Origin: Protonemura montana
Taxonomy: Eukaryota; Arthropoda; Insecta; Plecoptera; Nemouridae
DNA length: 64,000 nt
Direction: 5' to 3'
Assembly (NCBI GenBank): GCA_947568835.1
Contig: OX387611.1
Span: 2,112,001-2,176,000 of the forward strand
The translations under genes and the position numbers were made by a program. Under the pieces are notes generated by a model. The model was given only the letters and a program-made list of their open reading frames with translations. It had not been told where the DNA came from and did not search any database. This document shows, piece by piece, positions 34,204 to 46,910 of the stretch. Positions within the stretch are counted from its first letter, which is position 1; each line of letters starts with the position of its first letter.

Positions 34204-35623
34204 CTTTTCGATGCATCTTACGGATTGAGTGAAGGCGTTGTAGTTTTTAACGGGGTTTTATCGAATCCATATTTTCTTTCTTGGGAATCCAGGGAACAAA
34301 AGTATATTTTAGGTTCTTTAATTAGAGCTGATAGAAACGGGTCCGCGCCATAAAAAAAAACTCCTTTAGTGCACAGTTTCCAGAAAATCCATTCTAAAAA
34401 ATGTAAAGCTAAACACTGGATACAACTAATAAGAGAGGCTTTTCCAAACAGTTGACTCAAATATTTTTTCAAATCTGTAGTGTTTACAGATTGAATAAAT
34501 TTCGGATCTACAGCGGCTACGAAAATTTGGATTTTTTTCAGAAAAACACCGGAGAACGCCTTCAACAGGCTCTTTTACTGTGCGTATAACTGCAAGACGA
34601 GATAAAAATGTTCTAATTACTTCCGCTCTCCGTAGAAACGCATTATTTCATAGAAAATGTCGATTAGTTAATTTAAATCTCAAAACAAAATTTGGATTCC
34701 ACAGCGGCTACGAAAACTCGGATTTTTTCTGAAAAACACCGGTAGACGACTTGAACAGCGCGTGTTAATAAAGGACGAAATTATATTTTTCTGGTATCTT
34801 TCGGCCTTCATAGAAACGCATTATTTTATTTAAAATGTCAACTTTTCAATATAAAATTAAAAAATAAAATTATTCCATCCCTTTCCGCAGTTGCAATTTA
34901 TATCAGTAACCTAACAAGTTTCAACACAAATACAACACGGGATGTTGATGTGAATTTGTTTCGAGGAGTAACGATATCTTTCGTAGTTTCCGACCACTCG
35001 AGGAAAAGCATTGTCAAAAATCAATATTGTTTTAAAAATTAACGTCGTCAAATTTTTCTTTCACTGCCGTCTGGTTTACTTCACATGAACTAACATTGCT
35101 CATAAAAGAAAATCGAAACTTTGCACCTGGCGTCCAGTGTGTCATAGAAACACAACGCATCATTCTAGCAGGCCGTGTTTGTTTTAGAACATTTGCTATG
35201 CTTGTCATTCAGCAAAAGCAAATCAGGATCAAAAGAAAATCAGAGATTTCCTTTGAGGTAAATTCCTCCATTTTTTGTTTTGTTATTGTAACTCAAACTT
35301 TGTACAGCTATATCAGCTAGCATCACTTTTGTGTACAATCAAACATCTCTCTTCAGGCAATGCATCGTAATCTGCTTTCCTGGAAAATACTTACTGGCGA
35401 AAGTTCTAGTAGATTATAACAATAAACCTTATTATTTTTCAATTTATACCGCCTACATTTGAATTCGTCAGGCCAAATAGATCAATAGAAGTTTCAGTGT
35501 CATATCAATTGATTTTTTCGCATGTCCCACCGCCACATCTGCTTTCTTAAACAGCAGAATCAAAATGCCCCAAATGAAAAAATTTCGAGGCAATAACTAT
35601 CGTAATTTCATCCTGTCAACCGA
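34204..35623. other. non-coding flank, duplicated from/with 17.3-18.6 kb
   Basis: No gene is seen. Long open frames (for example at 34.2-34.6 kb, minus) match frames at 17.4-17.8 kb only through duplication and contain no known domain. A segment around 34480-34570 recurs at 34690-34760. Confidence 0.5.
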
Positions 35624-35915
35624 TTTCGCTGGGTCAGGTATTGGATGGGTGACCACCGAACGGTTTGTCGTGTTGAAAACGCTGGTCCTCGTGAGATCAC
35701 CGAAGTTAAGCAACACTGCGCTGGGTCAGGTATTGGATGGGTGACCACCGAACGGTTTGGCGTGTTGAAAACGCTGGTCCTCGTGAGATCACCGAAGTTA
35801 AGCAACACTGCGCTGGGTCAGGTATTTGATGGGTGACCACCGAACGGTTTGACGTGTTGAAAACGCTGGTCCTCGTGAGATCACCGAAGTTAAGCAACAC
35901 TGCACTGGGAAACTA
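35624..35915 (+). repeat. 5S rRNA-like tandem array, 92-bp unit, about 3 copies
   Basis: Units read CTCGTGAGATCACCGAAGTT, AAGCAACACTGCGCTGGGTC, GTATTGGATGGGTGACC, then a segment ending GTGTTG. This follows 5S rRNA from about nucleotide 35 to near its 3' end, keeping the internal-promoter boxes. The 5' third of 5S is missing and replaced by AAAACGCTGG. They are 5S pseudogenes in tandem, not full genes. Confidence 0.8.
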
Positions 35916-36104
35916 GTTGAAAAAATAAATTTAAAGACAATACTTTGTCCATTGCAAGCATAAAATTTCAGTACAAAGAATCTGTTTTATTACAACTTCC
36001 TGTTCTACCCACGATTGAAAATGCTTTTCGATCCTGTGTCAGACTCTATATCAGGACATTGGATGTTGGTCTGGATTTGGAAATAGACACGCCCGATGAT
36101 GGCT

Positions 36105-36315
36105 TTTAGACTCATGGCTACTTAATTTATCCTTAGCACAAGTTTTTAGAAAAACTATTTGAACTGGGTTTCGAATGCTAAGTAAAGGGCTACTAAATTA
36201 CCCGACGTTTCGTAACATATACTAGTTACTTTTTCAGAGGTTTGAGCAGTCCTGACAATTTTCCGATAATAAAAGAACCACATAAAATTATAACAATTAC
36301 CTAGTTCGAGCATCC
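36105..36315 (-). mobile_element. Penelope-like element terminal fragment with hammerhead-like motif
   Basis: This is a diverged copy of the terminal region at 43.0-43.2 kb. The minus strand reads CTGAAAA, then AGTAAC...GTTAC (perfect 5-bp stem), then GAAACGTCGGG. Compared with the hammerhead core CTGANGA, one core G is A. Confidence 0.6.
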
Positions 36316-37645
36316 TAAATACATCCTAAATACATTTTGTTTAGATGACCCATGACCCGATGACCCAATGACGCCTGATGACCCAGGAAAATCCATGCCA
36401 TGCACGCTTTTAGAGGTGCTATGGTATGAATGGATGAGCAGTGAGGGATGAAATTGAAGGTTGTGTCGAGTGGGGCAAAGAGGGGAAAGAGGGATCGGAG
36501 AACAAGCGAGTGGATGAAAGGTGATGGTCAAGTGCTCGATTGAAGAGACTGTATCATTTTTATATATAGGGTATAAAGAAGCACAGGTTATAGCATGACA
36601 GAGTGAACCTTGCAGACGTTGCTGTGTTTGAGGTCGGCTTATTATAATAAACGAACCGAACTTAAACGGACTGAAATAATTGCAGAGTACTTCAGTGCTT
36701 GAGTTACCTAATTTACACTGATTTTCACCTGATTTACACGGCCAGTGTTTTGCCCAAAATGCAAGCAAGCATACGATTAGCCTATCTGCGTCATTTACCT
36801 GTTGCCGTTAACCAATATTGTTGGTACAAGGTTGGCAGGCGTGGGTGCCGAGGTAAATTATAAAACAAACAGATCAATTCATTATGCGAGAAGATTTAAT
36901 ATTTATTGCTAGTAAAATGTCATCAGCGTATCACAAAAATGTGTATTGCTTTGGGTAGGTGTTTAATTTTCAATGATTCCTTTACGTTTAAAATGTAACA
37001 CAAGTGTTCATGAAACGCTTATGTATTGTAAAGAAATATAAATATATATACGTTGTTTATTTCTTAAAAAGAAAACTCTTTATGTTTATTTACACAAGAA
37101 GCTTGACATTTATTTCGCAAACAATGACCAAGTCCAGCTGCACTAGTGGCGGCATCTGGAACTCTAGAACTACTCAAGTCAACTTTGAAAACAGAACAAG
37201 AAAAATCATCAACATTCAATGAGTTATGAAATCGTTTGCAATAACACACAGCTCCAACGATTTTTACGACATTCAAGCGACTATTTTTATTTAGAATGCC
37301 AGAGAGCAGCACAGTGCATGAAATGTTGTTGGCGACATGGACCCATATCACCTCGACTAGAATCTTCTCAACACCATGTAGGACTGGTAGGCCGAGTTGA
37401 TAACCTACAACAACAGAGGAGCCGGCCAATCAAATGCTGCCATAGAAACCAACCAATGGCATTAACCACGTCAAGCACATGCACACAGATCCTCACGCGG
37501 AATCTTTATTTGCTTATCAAAACATCAAATTCTGTAAGCACCTTAAAACATGAGATCCAAGCATGGGTTATGAGCCGCAGCTTTTTTGTTTCTTTTGAAT
37601 TCAGTTGATCTGTAAATTTTGTTCTGCTTTTCAGACTACTTATTC
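36316..37645. other. 3' flank of OR-b
   Basis: No gene is seen. It is duplicated with 18.8-20.1 kb, 45.5-46.9 kb and 59.8-60.37 kb. An AATAAA on the minus strand (37505-37510) corresponds to the one downstream of OR-a. Confidence 0.5.
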
Positions 37646-40600
37646 CTAAATGACAGATCTTCGGGGCTGGTTTTGAGTGTAAACGGCAATGCTCTGACAA
37701 GTTGGGTCCTACAATGAGCCTGATTCACCAGGTAACGGTCTACCATCCTCAGGAGTCAGGCGATCTCAGCATCTCCATGGCTACCAAACATTGAATCTAC
37801 CATTGAACCTCCTATGCTAGGCCATGATATACCCGTGGTAGCATAAGATAGCAGAATTAAGAAGCTCTGTCAGGCGATCTCAGCATCTCCATGGCTACCA
37901 AACATTGAATCTACCATTGAACCTACTAGGCAAGGCCATGATATACCCGTGGTAACATAAGATAGCAGAATTGAGTAGCTCTGTCGGGCGATCTCAGCAT
38001 CTTCATGGCGACCATTGCACCAAAATAACTAGAAAAAAGGCTTATGTAGAACGGTGATTCTTTGCTACAATTTTTACCCTATACTTACAGTTTTGAACGT
38101 AAACAGAGACAATGGAATGAATTCAGAAGCCTTGATGACAATCGGCTGGTTAGTCACGGACACCATGATTCCCACGGACCTCTTGAAGCTCTTGCTGGCA
38201 TCTGTCCATCCGCAGCCGTAGATGGACTCCTGAAGGAGCTCGGACTGCAAGGTTACCAACAAGCTGTGTACGTATTCATGGAGCTCTTGAGCACTTAAGT
38301 TCAGATAAAATATACAGTTCTTTCAAACATATGCCATTTTTAAGGAAAGTAACCTTGTAATGAGGGCATCACGAATGGAATTTAAACTATGCTGATGACA
38401 ATTTTATGTCGTATCTTTGTAAAAATGCATGCCCTGTAAAAATTACTGTAATTTTCACTCAACAAGTGGTGTCTGCATTAGGATCTTAGTTCAAATCTCT
38501 TACCTTCGCGGTGACCTGCTGGGACAGAAAGCAGAAGACCCCAAGCGACGAGTAGAACGTGGCCATGACGCCAAAATGAACAAGAAGACTGCTGTTACCA
38601 GATTTCTGAAACCCACCAATCATCACTCAGTGTGGATTGCAACGATGTTGGCAAGGTGATTTAGAGACAAAGAATGCAATAACATGTCACCTAGACCCAC
38701 TTAACCACAATTAGATTTTTAAATTCTGGTGTCATTAACGTGAAAGTGTGCTCCGTAGTTTTAGACGATTGAGCAAGCGGGCCGTCTCCCGCTTCTTCCT
38801 TGCTCTTCTTCTCGCGTTCCTCACGCTCCCTCTCCAGATTCCACCTCGTGACTTCCTCGGCCAATCATTTGCTCGAACTTATTCTATTGTACATTTACTG
38901 AACTATAACTAATTGGGATAGGCACTTTGGAAAGGTTAATAGGGACTGGACCTCACTGCGAACGTCGAGACATTCCTGCGATGCATGTGGCCACCCAGTC
39001 GCCTTTCAAGCCGATGCCAGAACACTTGTCACCCTTACAAAACTTAAAGGAGAGATTAAACAGACGCGCGTGGCTCGAAGCTTATGCGCATCGCACCAAC
39101 CGATGTCAGAATACTTGTCCCTTATTGAAACCTATCAGATATATTAAACAGATGGCTCGACGCACATGGCAAGAAGCCTGCGTGCATTATGTGCACTTCA
39201 CAGTCTCTTCTATCACCATGCTGGTTTTTGGAAAACTCACTCACCAAAAGGTGGCTTCAATAAAAAAAACTAGATTGATATAAATAGTAAAAGAAATAAT
39301 AAGGCTCGATAGAAGAGTGAGAAGAAAATAGAATGAATTTGTAGATACCAACCATAGATGTTGACGTTAGAACCAGCACGCTGTGCGCAAGGCAGACAAC
39401 CACGTTGACGAAGAAAAATAAGTTCCAGTATTTCTCGAATGCACGGATGAACCTGCCGACCAAGAAAACTGGAACCTCGTTCTTCTGTTTTGCTGTCCGT
39501 GAACTAAGGAGGGGACACTCGGTCAAATTTCCATGACCGATTGTCCGCGAATTTTAACATTCCGTGACTACTCGATCGTAGCGCCCGGTAGTAGCCAGTA
39601 ATCAAAGCTAACAGTTCAAACTGTGGAAAACTTGACAACCGAACTGTCAGTGGCATAGGTATGTCAAACAGACTAGTTTGAATTCAAAATTAGGAATATT
39701 ATAAAATATATCAGGGCCTTGTAAAAATAGTTCTGATGATAGTTCAAATCATCGTCATAGATTATAGTCATGTTAATAAATAACAATTACCGCAGCGACT
39801 TTATTGTTGACCTATTCCTATCAAACACAATTGTGTCATAGTGAGCTTGACCTACGCACTGAGCAATGACAGCAGCCAATCATAGACGAGGTTGTGTCCT
39901 CGCAAGTGACTCTGTCTTCCGTAACGCAGCAAGCAATTGGTTGCTTTGGTTGGTTTTGGGAATCATATCGACCGAGCACCTCCGTAAAACCAGTCGTTAT
40001 TGGTTGGAACACCGCGGTCGAAGAGTCAGCTCACTTACTTTCTAAAGGTAACTCACTTTAAAAGCTCGCAGTGGTGGGCAACGCAACCTTTGAGTAAAGC
40101 TTCCATGTTCAGTTGAATTTCAATATCTTCCAGACTGTCGAATCCTGCGTCCGCACTCGCCATATCATCTCAAAAATGACAAGGGTCATAATGGCAAGGG
40201 TACCTACCCTGACAATTTCCAACGCCTGTTTTACCAAATTTGTGAAAAACATTATGGCATGTGTAAAAACCAAAGGAAAAAAAAATACAAAATACAAGTC
40301 ATGGGTCATTTTCAATTCATCATTATGACAGTGTGTGGTGTATTTCGGCTCTTCCCGTTATTTTTATTTTGAAAGGTGCAAAGAGCCTCACAATCGCCTC
40401 CATCTTGGAAATCGCTTACCTTGTCTGCTTTCCAAATGTTCCAAGCTTCCGTGTGTCTCCACCAGGCCCATGTCCACCGAAGAATTTTCCACCGCATCTT
40501 GTTGTCCTTCTATTGACGTCAGACTCTCAGCACCAAGTTCTCGTTTATCGCGCACCGCGGCCTCTGCAGAGGACCGAAGAGTGCCGAACTTGTGGTTCAA

Positions 40601-42148
40601 GACCTTGAGATGACCGCGCACGTTGAGGAACATGCAGATGATGATCAGGTAGCAGCCGACGGACATTGCAGCCGCGTAGTAAAAGCTGACGATGAATCCA
40701 AAAAAGGCTACTTCGAAATTGCCTGGTTCGGTTACGTCGAATGGGAAGACAAACCTGTAGAATGACAAAGGGTTACTGAGTCTAGACAAGGTGGCTGTTG
40801 GTTCATTTGCAAATGGATGTTCAGTCAGTGAAACTTTCAGTTGAGAAACGTGGGGACAAAAATTTGACTTTTCTTACTTGAGCTGTTGTTCGAGATTCCT
40901 CTTTTTATATAAGTCCACAACAGGAACGGACGTCATTAAGCCATACGAGACAAACACCGCCCTCTGAACAGTGACCGACCAAAAGTGACACCACTTCTTC
41001 GTGTGCGCATCGACCGCCTTGGTGTACTCGTCGTAGGGAGGGTACAGTTCGTCTACGTTACGCAGCAGCTGCACGAGCTCGGTCAGCTCGTCGTTCTTTA
41101 GCACGAAAATAATGAAGATCGTTATCGGCAAACTAACTGTGACGAGGTTCGCCAAACTTTCGGAGACTTCACCGAAGTTGTCCGAGTGCGTGTATATGTA
41201 CATGGGGAAGCCGAAGATGCCGAACACGAAGTAGACGGCAGTGTTTAGCAACAGAACTTTTTTGATGTAGAAAAGGAGACCACTGGGCTTGCTTCTGTCG
41301 ATCCAGAATCCTGTTGAAAGAATGCCGATTTCTTGGGGGCGTTAAAGGATTGTTTGATCAATTTCAGAGGAAAGAAGACGTTCTGTTTTCACAACAGTCT
41401 CTTTGAAACTTGTTCAATTGCGTCGGTAAACCACAAAAGATATAGCAATTAGCACAAGCGCAAGCTTTCACAACCTGTCATACTACTCAGTCAGACAAAA
41501 AAAAATGCCTGCGATTCGATTTAAGTTTTTGGGATTTGTTCCATTGGTAGTATAGTAATATTTTTTACTTAATCATGAACTTATTAGGATATTTTATTAT
41601 TAACAACTCTATAACCGCCTCAAAAATTTATGCCCAAACGCGGGCTCGAACCCCGATCTCCACCTGTCGCGGGTGTTGCTCTGAACCATTGAGCTATTTG
41701 GACACTGGCTTTTTGAGACGATTTTAGTGTATTTGATGAGAATGATTTATAACTTATTTGTTGATAAACTCGTCACCATGATTTTAGTCCAGGCCAACGA
41801 TCTTGCCACCAATTATTGCGGCATTTGATGCACTTTCTCTCACTGGAAGGTCTATTTATAAAATGTACTCAACTGACGACTCTTTCTCTCTTTCAAAAGA
41901 AAGTTTCATATTTAAAATGGCGACAGATCATATTATCATTGGGATTTATCGAAGAAAATGGTTTATTTTAAAGATTGACTTAACTTGGAACTCAAACTTT
42001 GGCATGTGATGCTAGTTTTTATAATAATGGGATCAGGTGCTAATGGGCCCAAAAGAAAATGTTTGGTTTCTCATTTCCCTTCGCTTGCCCCGGGCGCCGA
42101 CTCACCCGTGACTTGCAGCATCTGCATGTTGTCCTCGAGGACGCTCAT
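37646..42148 (-). CDS. odorant receptor OR-b (8 exons, 454 aa)
   Basis: This is a paralog of OR-a with the same exon lengths. Exons: 42106-42148, 40878-41331, 40420-40754, 40057-40168, 39353-39452, 38504-38605, 38089-38244, 37646-37708. It starts MSVLEDNMQ. The signature regions are intact: DELYPPYDEYTKAVD, CVAHHCELL, YGCGWTD, QPIVIKASEFIPLS and TF, and the DPTCQSIAVYTQNQPRRSVI tail. It is the most compact gene of the array (4.5 kb) and lacks the LINE seen in OR-a, making it a useful empty-site control. Exon 4 uses a GAG acceptor rather than CAG. The exon 5 donor is weak, as in the paralogs. No disruption was seen. Confidence 0.88.
37747..38005. repeat. 114-bp tandem repeat in the last OR-b intron (about 2.3 copies)
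   Basis: Same unit and same intron as in OR-a (see 20225-20590). This gene has fewer copies. Confidence 0.85.
38778..39212 (+). mobile_element. unclassified interspersed repeat (short copy)
   Basis: Nearly identical to about 62700-63133, from CGGGCCGTCTCCCGCTTCTT to about GCATTATGTGCAC. It lies in the OR-b intron between exons 5 and 6, at a different exact position from the OR-d copy. Both junctions are visible by comparison with OR-a. Family unknown; the open frame inside has no recognised domain. Confidence 0.7.
41590..41704 (-). repeat. tRNA-derived SINE with tRNA-like head 41631-41704
   Basis: Minus-strand copy of the element at 12737. The head has GCTC...GAGC (D arm) and the GGTTCGAGC B box. 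The anticodon stem pairs only in four bases and T33 is absent. It lies in the OR-b first intron. Confidence 0.65.
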
Positions 42149-43004
42149 TCTGCACACTTTGGCTTCACACACTCCTTGGCCAGACCTTCGATCATTCGAT
42201 CAAGGCCAGACTGTCAGGACATCGGGCGACAATCACGCGACACACAATGTTTTAAAGCGGCGGCAGCTATTAAGAAGGGAAAAAAATTACATCCTAATTA
42301 ACGATTAGTTTCCAGGATTACCAAAGGTTTTTAAACGCCGACTGAGAAAAAGGAGGGGAAAAAACACAAAGTAAAGAAAATCAAAGAAAACGTCGAAAAA
42401 TGGATAAAATTTTTTTTCAGGCATAATGATAGGTTTGGCTGTCAGCCGGCAGGCCCTGGAATAGCAATTGTTTGACATTCAATGTGACACGAATCCGTTT
42501 TATCGAAGTTTAAATGCCAGGATCTCGATTTAACTTTATTTAACTTTTATTTTTATTTTTATTTTTTTCTCTCTATTTATTTATTATCTGTTTGTTAATG
42601 TATAACAGTTAAAGTATAAACATTGTCCAAGGGTACAGTTCGAATTATTTGGTTCAATATTGGTATAAGTATGTCAACTTAATAAACTGCTGTGCTTATA
42701 TTAAAAATCTACTGATATTTTCAAATCGGAAGCTCAAGGATCAAGACCAGAACGAAAGAATAGGAGCAAGTCTGCTTTACAACATGTAATTTGTATCTGA
42801 TTCCAAAGATGAAAAAGGGGAGAGATTAACAAATTGCTTCAACTCACCGATGTTCATATTATTCAACTAATAGATTTTATCAGGACATCGGGCGACAAAC
42901 AAGACATACAACGTTTTAAACTGGCGACAGCCAATCAGAAGGGAATTGATTAAACATGCAATAACAAACAAAAACGAAAGGCCAACACTGAAGAACTTGG
43001 AACG
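42149..43004. other. upstream region of OR-b
   Basis: No gene is seen. Partly co-duplicated with regions upstream of OR-a and OR-c. From about 42700 it shares segments with 57.7-57.9 and 59.2-59.4 kb. Confidence 0.45.
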
Positions 43005-44640
43005 TTTTTAGACTCATGTCAACTTGATTTAGTCTTAGCATTAGTTTTAGCAAAAACTATTCGAAATGGGTTTTGAATGCTTAGTAAAGGACAACTAAAT
43101 TTCCCGACGTTTCGTAACATGAACTAGTAACTTCCTAAAGGGTTTGAGCAGTCCTGACAATTTTCCGATAATTAAAGAACCACATAAAATTATAACAATT
43201 ACCTAGTTCAAGCATTCTTAATGCATCTACATAATGTTATCAGGGTCAATAACTAAAAAACCAATGTATTTTGTATTTTCTGAAATAAAATGGCGTTTTT
43301 ACTACCAACAATCGACTACCAACTACCAAAAAGCAACTTGGCGTTTAACTTACCAATTATGAGTGTGGAAAAACGTCAATTTTTCGAGGTTGCCCTAACG
43401 TTATGTGATACAATCAAAATTTCGTTAATCATTATGTTTAGTTCTTAATCTACCTATCAAAATATTTTCTTTTGGATTCTTTGTGCTGACTTCTTCTGTG
43501 TCCTCACTGATATTCTCTATTCTATTTTTCTATTGTAAAATTGTTCCCCATGCTCTATCTAGTTGAAAACTATCATCTCTATTGAAGTTTTTGGATTGTT
43601 TTTTCAATCCTATTGCTTCTCTGATTTTTCTAGTGAATTTTCTATCATTTCGATATAAAATCCTTACCGTGTCTATTTTAATGTGGTGTTAAAACTCATT
43701 CCCGTGTTCTGCACAAGCTGATTGATTTAATTGTCTTTGTTTTTCCCCAACACTGCTAGATTGTTTTGCTAATCTTATGTGTCTTTCGTGTTCCTTGACT
43801 ATTGTGGTAATTGTCCTACCTGTTTCTCCTATGTAAACTTTTCCATACCTACAACTTGCTTCATAGATGCCTTTGCATTCTAATGGAACCTGATCCTTCA
43901 TTGGTCTTACCATTGTACTTATTTTTCTATCTGCCCTAAATGCTGTAAAAATCTGGTTTTTCGTCAGCACTTTTTTAATCTTCTCTCCTATCTTAGGTAC
44001 AGATGGTAAAACTGCAATGGATTTGATTTCATCTAAATTTTATTTACTAATTCCCTTTTTAACTATCTCAGAGTTTATTTCCCTACTTACTTTATTTTTT
44101 AAACGGTTCATTTTTTCAAATACTCTTCTTATTTCTTTAGTTTCATAACCATTCTGTTAAATAACTGTCCCAAGTGTTTCTTTTTCTGCCTCGTAGTGTT
44201 CCTCATCTGTTAATCTAGCTGATCTAGTCGCTCATGTGTTTAGTACCCCCTGTTTTTGGCTAGGATGATGACATGAATCTGCGTGTAAGACCCTGGTTGT
44301 GTTTGTTTTCTTTCTGTAGACTGTGTGCCCTAATGAGCCATCTTCTTTTCTAATAACCAAAACAACAAGAAAAGCTCAACATCTATTCTCTTCTACCTTC
44401 AAAGTGAATTTGATCTTATCATGATGTCTTTTCATGTGTTCTAAAAATGTATCCAAATTTCCTCTCCCATGTTGCCAAACCAAAAAAGTGTCATCTACAT
44501 ATCTGAAGAAGCATCTAGGTTTTAGTTCTGCACTATTTAACGCTATTGTCTCTGGATTTTCCATGAAGATATTCGCTAATGCTGGAGATAAAGGTGACCC
44601 CATTGCTATTCCTTGTTATTCCTTGCTATTGCGATTCATT
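43005..44640 (-). mobile_element. Penelope-like retroelement, 5'-truncated and broken (RT, GIY-YIG, terminal region)
   Basis: On the minus strand, 44603-44376 encodes the reverse transcriptase palm (MGSPLSPALANIFME, then the catalytic YVDDTFLVW). 43970-43689 encodes the linker and a GIY-YIG endonuclease (GIYEASCRYGKVYIGETGR, HERHIR). Between them the frame is interrupted by stops and shifts. Downstream, about 43215-43005 holds the terminal region with a hammerhead-like motif. RT followed by GIY-YIG is diagnostic of endonuclease-bearing Penelope-like elements. The copy is inactive. Confidence 0.88.
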
Positions 44641-46910
44641 TTATAATTGATTGCCTCTCAGGCTCAAAAACCCAAAATTAAGCAGAACGAGTTTTAAAAA
44701 CAAAACAAAAACCAAGGCATTGTTTAATAACACTTTATTTTTATAGTATTGATGCATTTTTTAGAAAAGAAGGAATGCACGCGTGACGACTGTTGTACAA
44801 ATTATGGAAATTTGTGATTATGACCCTGAATTTGGATTTGACTTCAAATTTGATTTTAGTTTTAAGCATCATGACAATTTTCAAAGTTTGTAAAAATAAC
44901 TAACGTTTCTTTTAACGAAAAGGCACGAACCGGCATCCGGGACATTATTACATTTACAAATATAAATTAAAATTAAATAAATACATGGAGAAAAGTTGGC
45001 AATTATATGAAAAATTAAAATTTAAAATAAAATTTAGCTTCCTGCTCCGGTTCATTTACTGGGGGTGCCATCAAACTGCACCTCTGTTTTCTGCGGCCCA
45101 GGCGCCGAACTGGTATTGTGCGTCTCTACAAACTGCGCCCTAAAGTGACTAATGTTTTTATGACGGACAAACTATTTATGGTACTCACAGTTCCGGGGTG
45201 GTGAGACTCGATCTCGCTTGGCTATGGGAGAGGAACCCGTTACCTAGAGATCGTCCAGGTGTACTGCATGCTTATACCCAATTACATTTTTCAGGAATCG
45301 GTATGAAAAAGTTTTGATGTTAAATTGGCCGGCCGATGAATAGCAATTGTTTTGACATATTTAATCTGACACGAACAAATTTTTATCAAAGTTATATTTT
45401 ATTTAACTTGTTTAATATTCACCTTTATTAACTATCCAGAAACATCACCGGTGAACTACGACAATCAAAACTTTGCTTTCAACAAACATTAAAAAAATGC
45501 TTTTCGATCGATCCTGTGTTAGGTCCTTTATCCGGACACCAGATGTTGGTCTGGTTTTGGAAATAGACACGGCCGATGATCAGGAAAATCCATTCCGTGC
45601 ACGCTACTAGAGGTGTTATAGTTAGAAGGAAGGGGCAAAAGGTTGTGACGAGTGGAGGAAGAGGAGGAAGAGGAGCTAAGAGGAGGAAGAGGGAACGGAG
45701 AACGAGCAAATGGCGAGTGAGAAGTGATGGTAAACTGCGCCTGTGAAGAGACTTTGTATAATTTTTATAGTCAGGGTTAAAAGAAGCGCAGGTTATAGCA
45801 TGAAAGAGTTACAGTAAAAGAGTGACAGTAAGGCGCAGGTCTGTTTTACAGTATGTGCTTTGTTTGTTGTTCGCTAACTACTTAAAACGAACCAAACTCG
45901 AACGAACCGATATCATTGCAGAGTACTTTTGTACCTGAGTACAAATAATAACCTAACCTGATTGATACCTGATTTACACGGCCAGTGTTATGCCCAAAGT
46001 GCAAGCAAGCATACGATGAACTCTCCGCATTATTAACCTGTTGTCGTTTACCAAACATAAATGGTCATCAGGATCGCGCGTCAATACTTTTGTTGGTACA
46101 AGTTTGGCAGGCGTGGTTGCAGGAGTAAAGTATACAATAAACATATAAATTCATCACGCGAGGAGATTAAATATTTATTGCTAGTACTATATTAACAGCG
46201 TATCACAAAAATGTGTATTTTAATGCGAAGGTGTTGTCTATTCCAATGGTTCCTTTATGTTTAAATTGCATAGACATTTTCATGAAACGCTCATGTAGGA
46301 AATATATGTACATTTTTTTTTCAAAACGGAACACTCTTTAGATTTATTAAAACAATGAGCTTGAAATTTAGCTCGCAAACAATGACCTAGTCGAGCTGCC
46401 CAAGTGGCGGCATCTGGAACTCTAGAACAACTCTAGTCATTGTTGAAAACTAAACAAGAAAAAGCATCAACTTTTAGTTAGTTATGAAATTGTTTGCAAT
46501 AACACATAGATCCAACAATTTTAGCGACATTCAAGCGACTATTTTTATTTAAAATGCCAGAGAGCAGCACAGCTCATGAAATGTTGCTGGCGACATGGAC
46601 CCATATCACCTCGACTAGAAGCTTCTCAACACCATGTAGGACTGGTAAGCCGAGTTAAGCACCTACAACAAGAGAGAAGCCAGCCAATCAGATGCTGGCA
46701 TAGAAACCAACCAATGACATTAACCACATAAACAACACCAGCACACAGGTCCTCACGCGGTAACTTTTTTTGCTTATCAAACTCAACAATTCTGTAAGCA
46801 AACAGAAATAAAACATGGGTTCCAAGCATGGGTCATAAGCCGCAGATTTTTTGTTTCTTTTGAATTCAGTTGATCTGTAAATTTTGTTCTGCTTTTCAGA
46901 CTACTTATTC
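44641..46910. other. non-coding DNA downstream of OR-c
   Basis: No gene was recognised. 45.5-46.9 kb is the third copy of the receptor 3' flank (compare 18.7-20.1 and 36.0-37.6 kb). Stops in the 46.4-46.7 kb copy of the shared minus-strand frame argue that the frame is not coding in any copy. Confidence 0.5.

Noticed and set aside
35624..35915. Functional 5S rRNA genes
   Set aside because: Every unit lacks the first third of 5S rRNA, so the terminal helix cannot form.
43689..44603. Bacterial-type GIY-YIG homing endonuclease from contamination
   Set aside because: The RT domain directly upstream in the same orientation and the terminal motif identify a Penelope-like element of the host genome.
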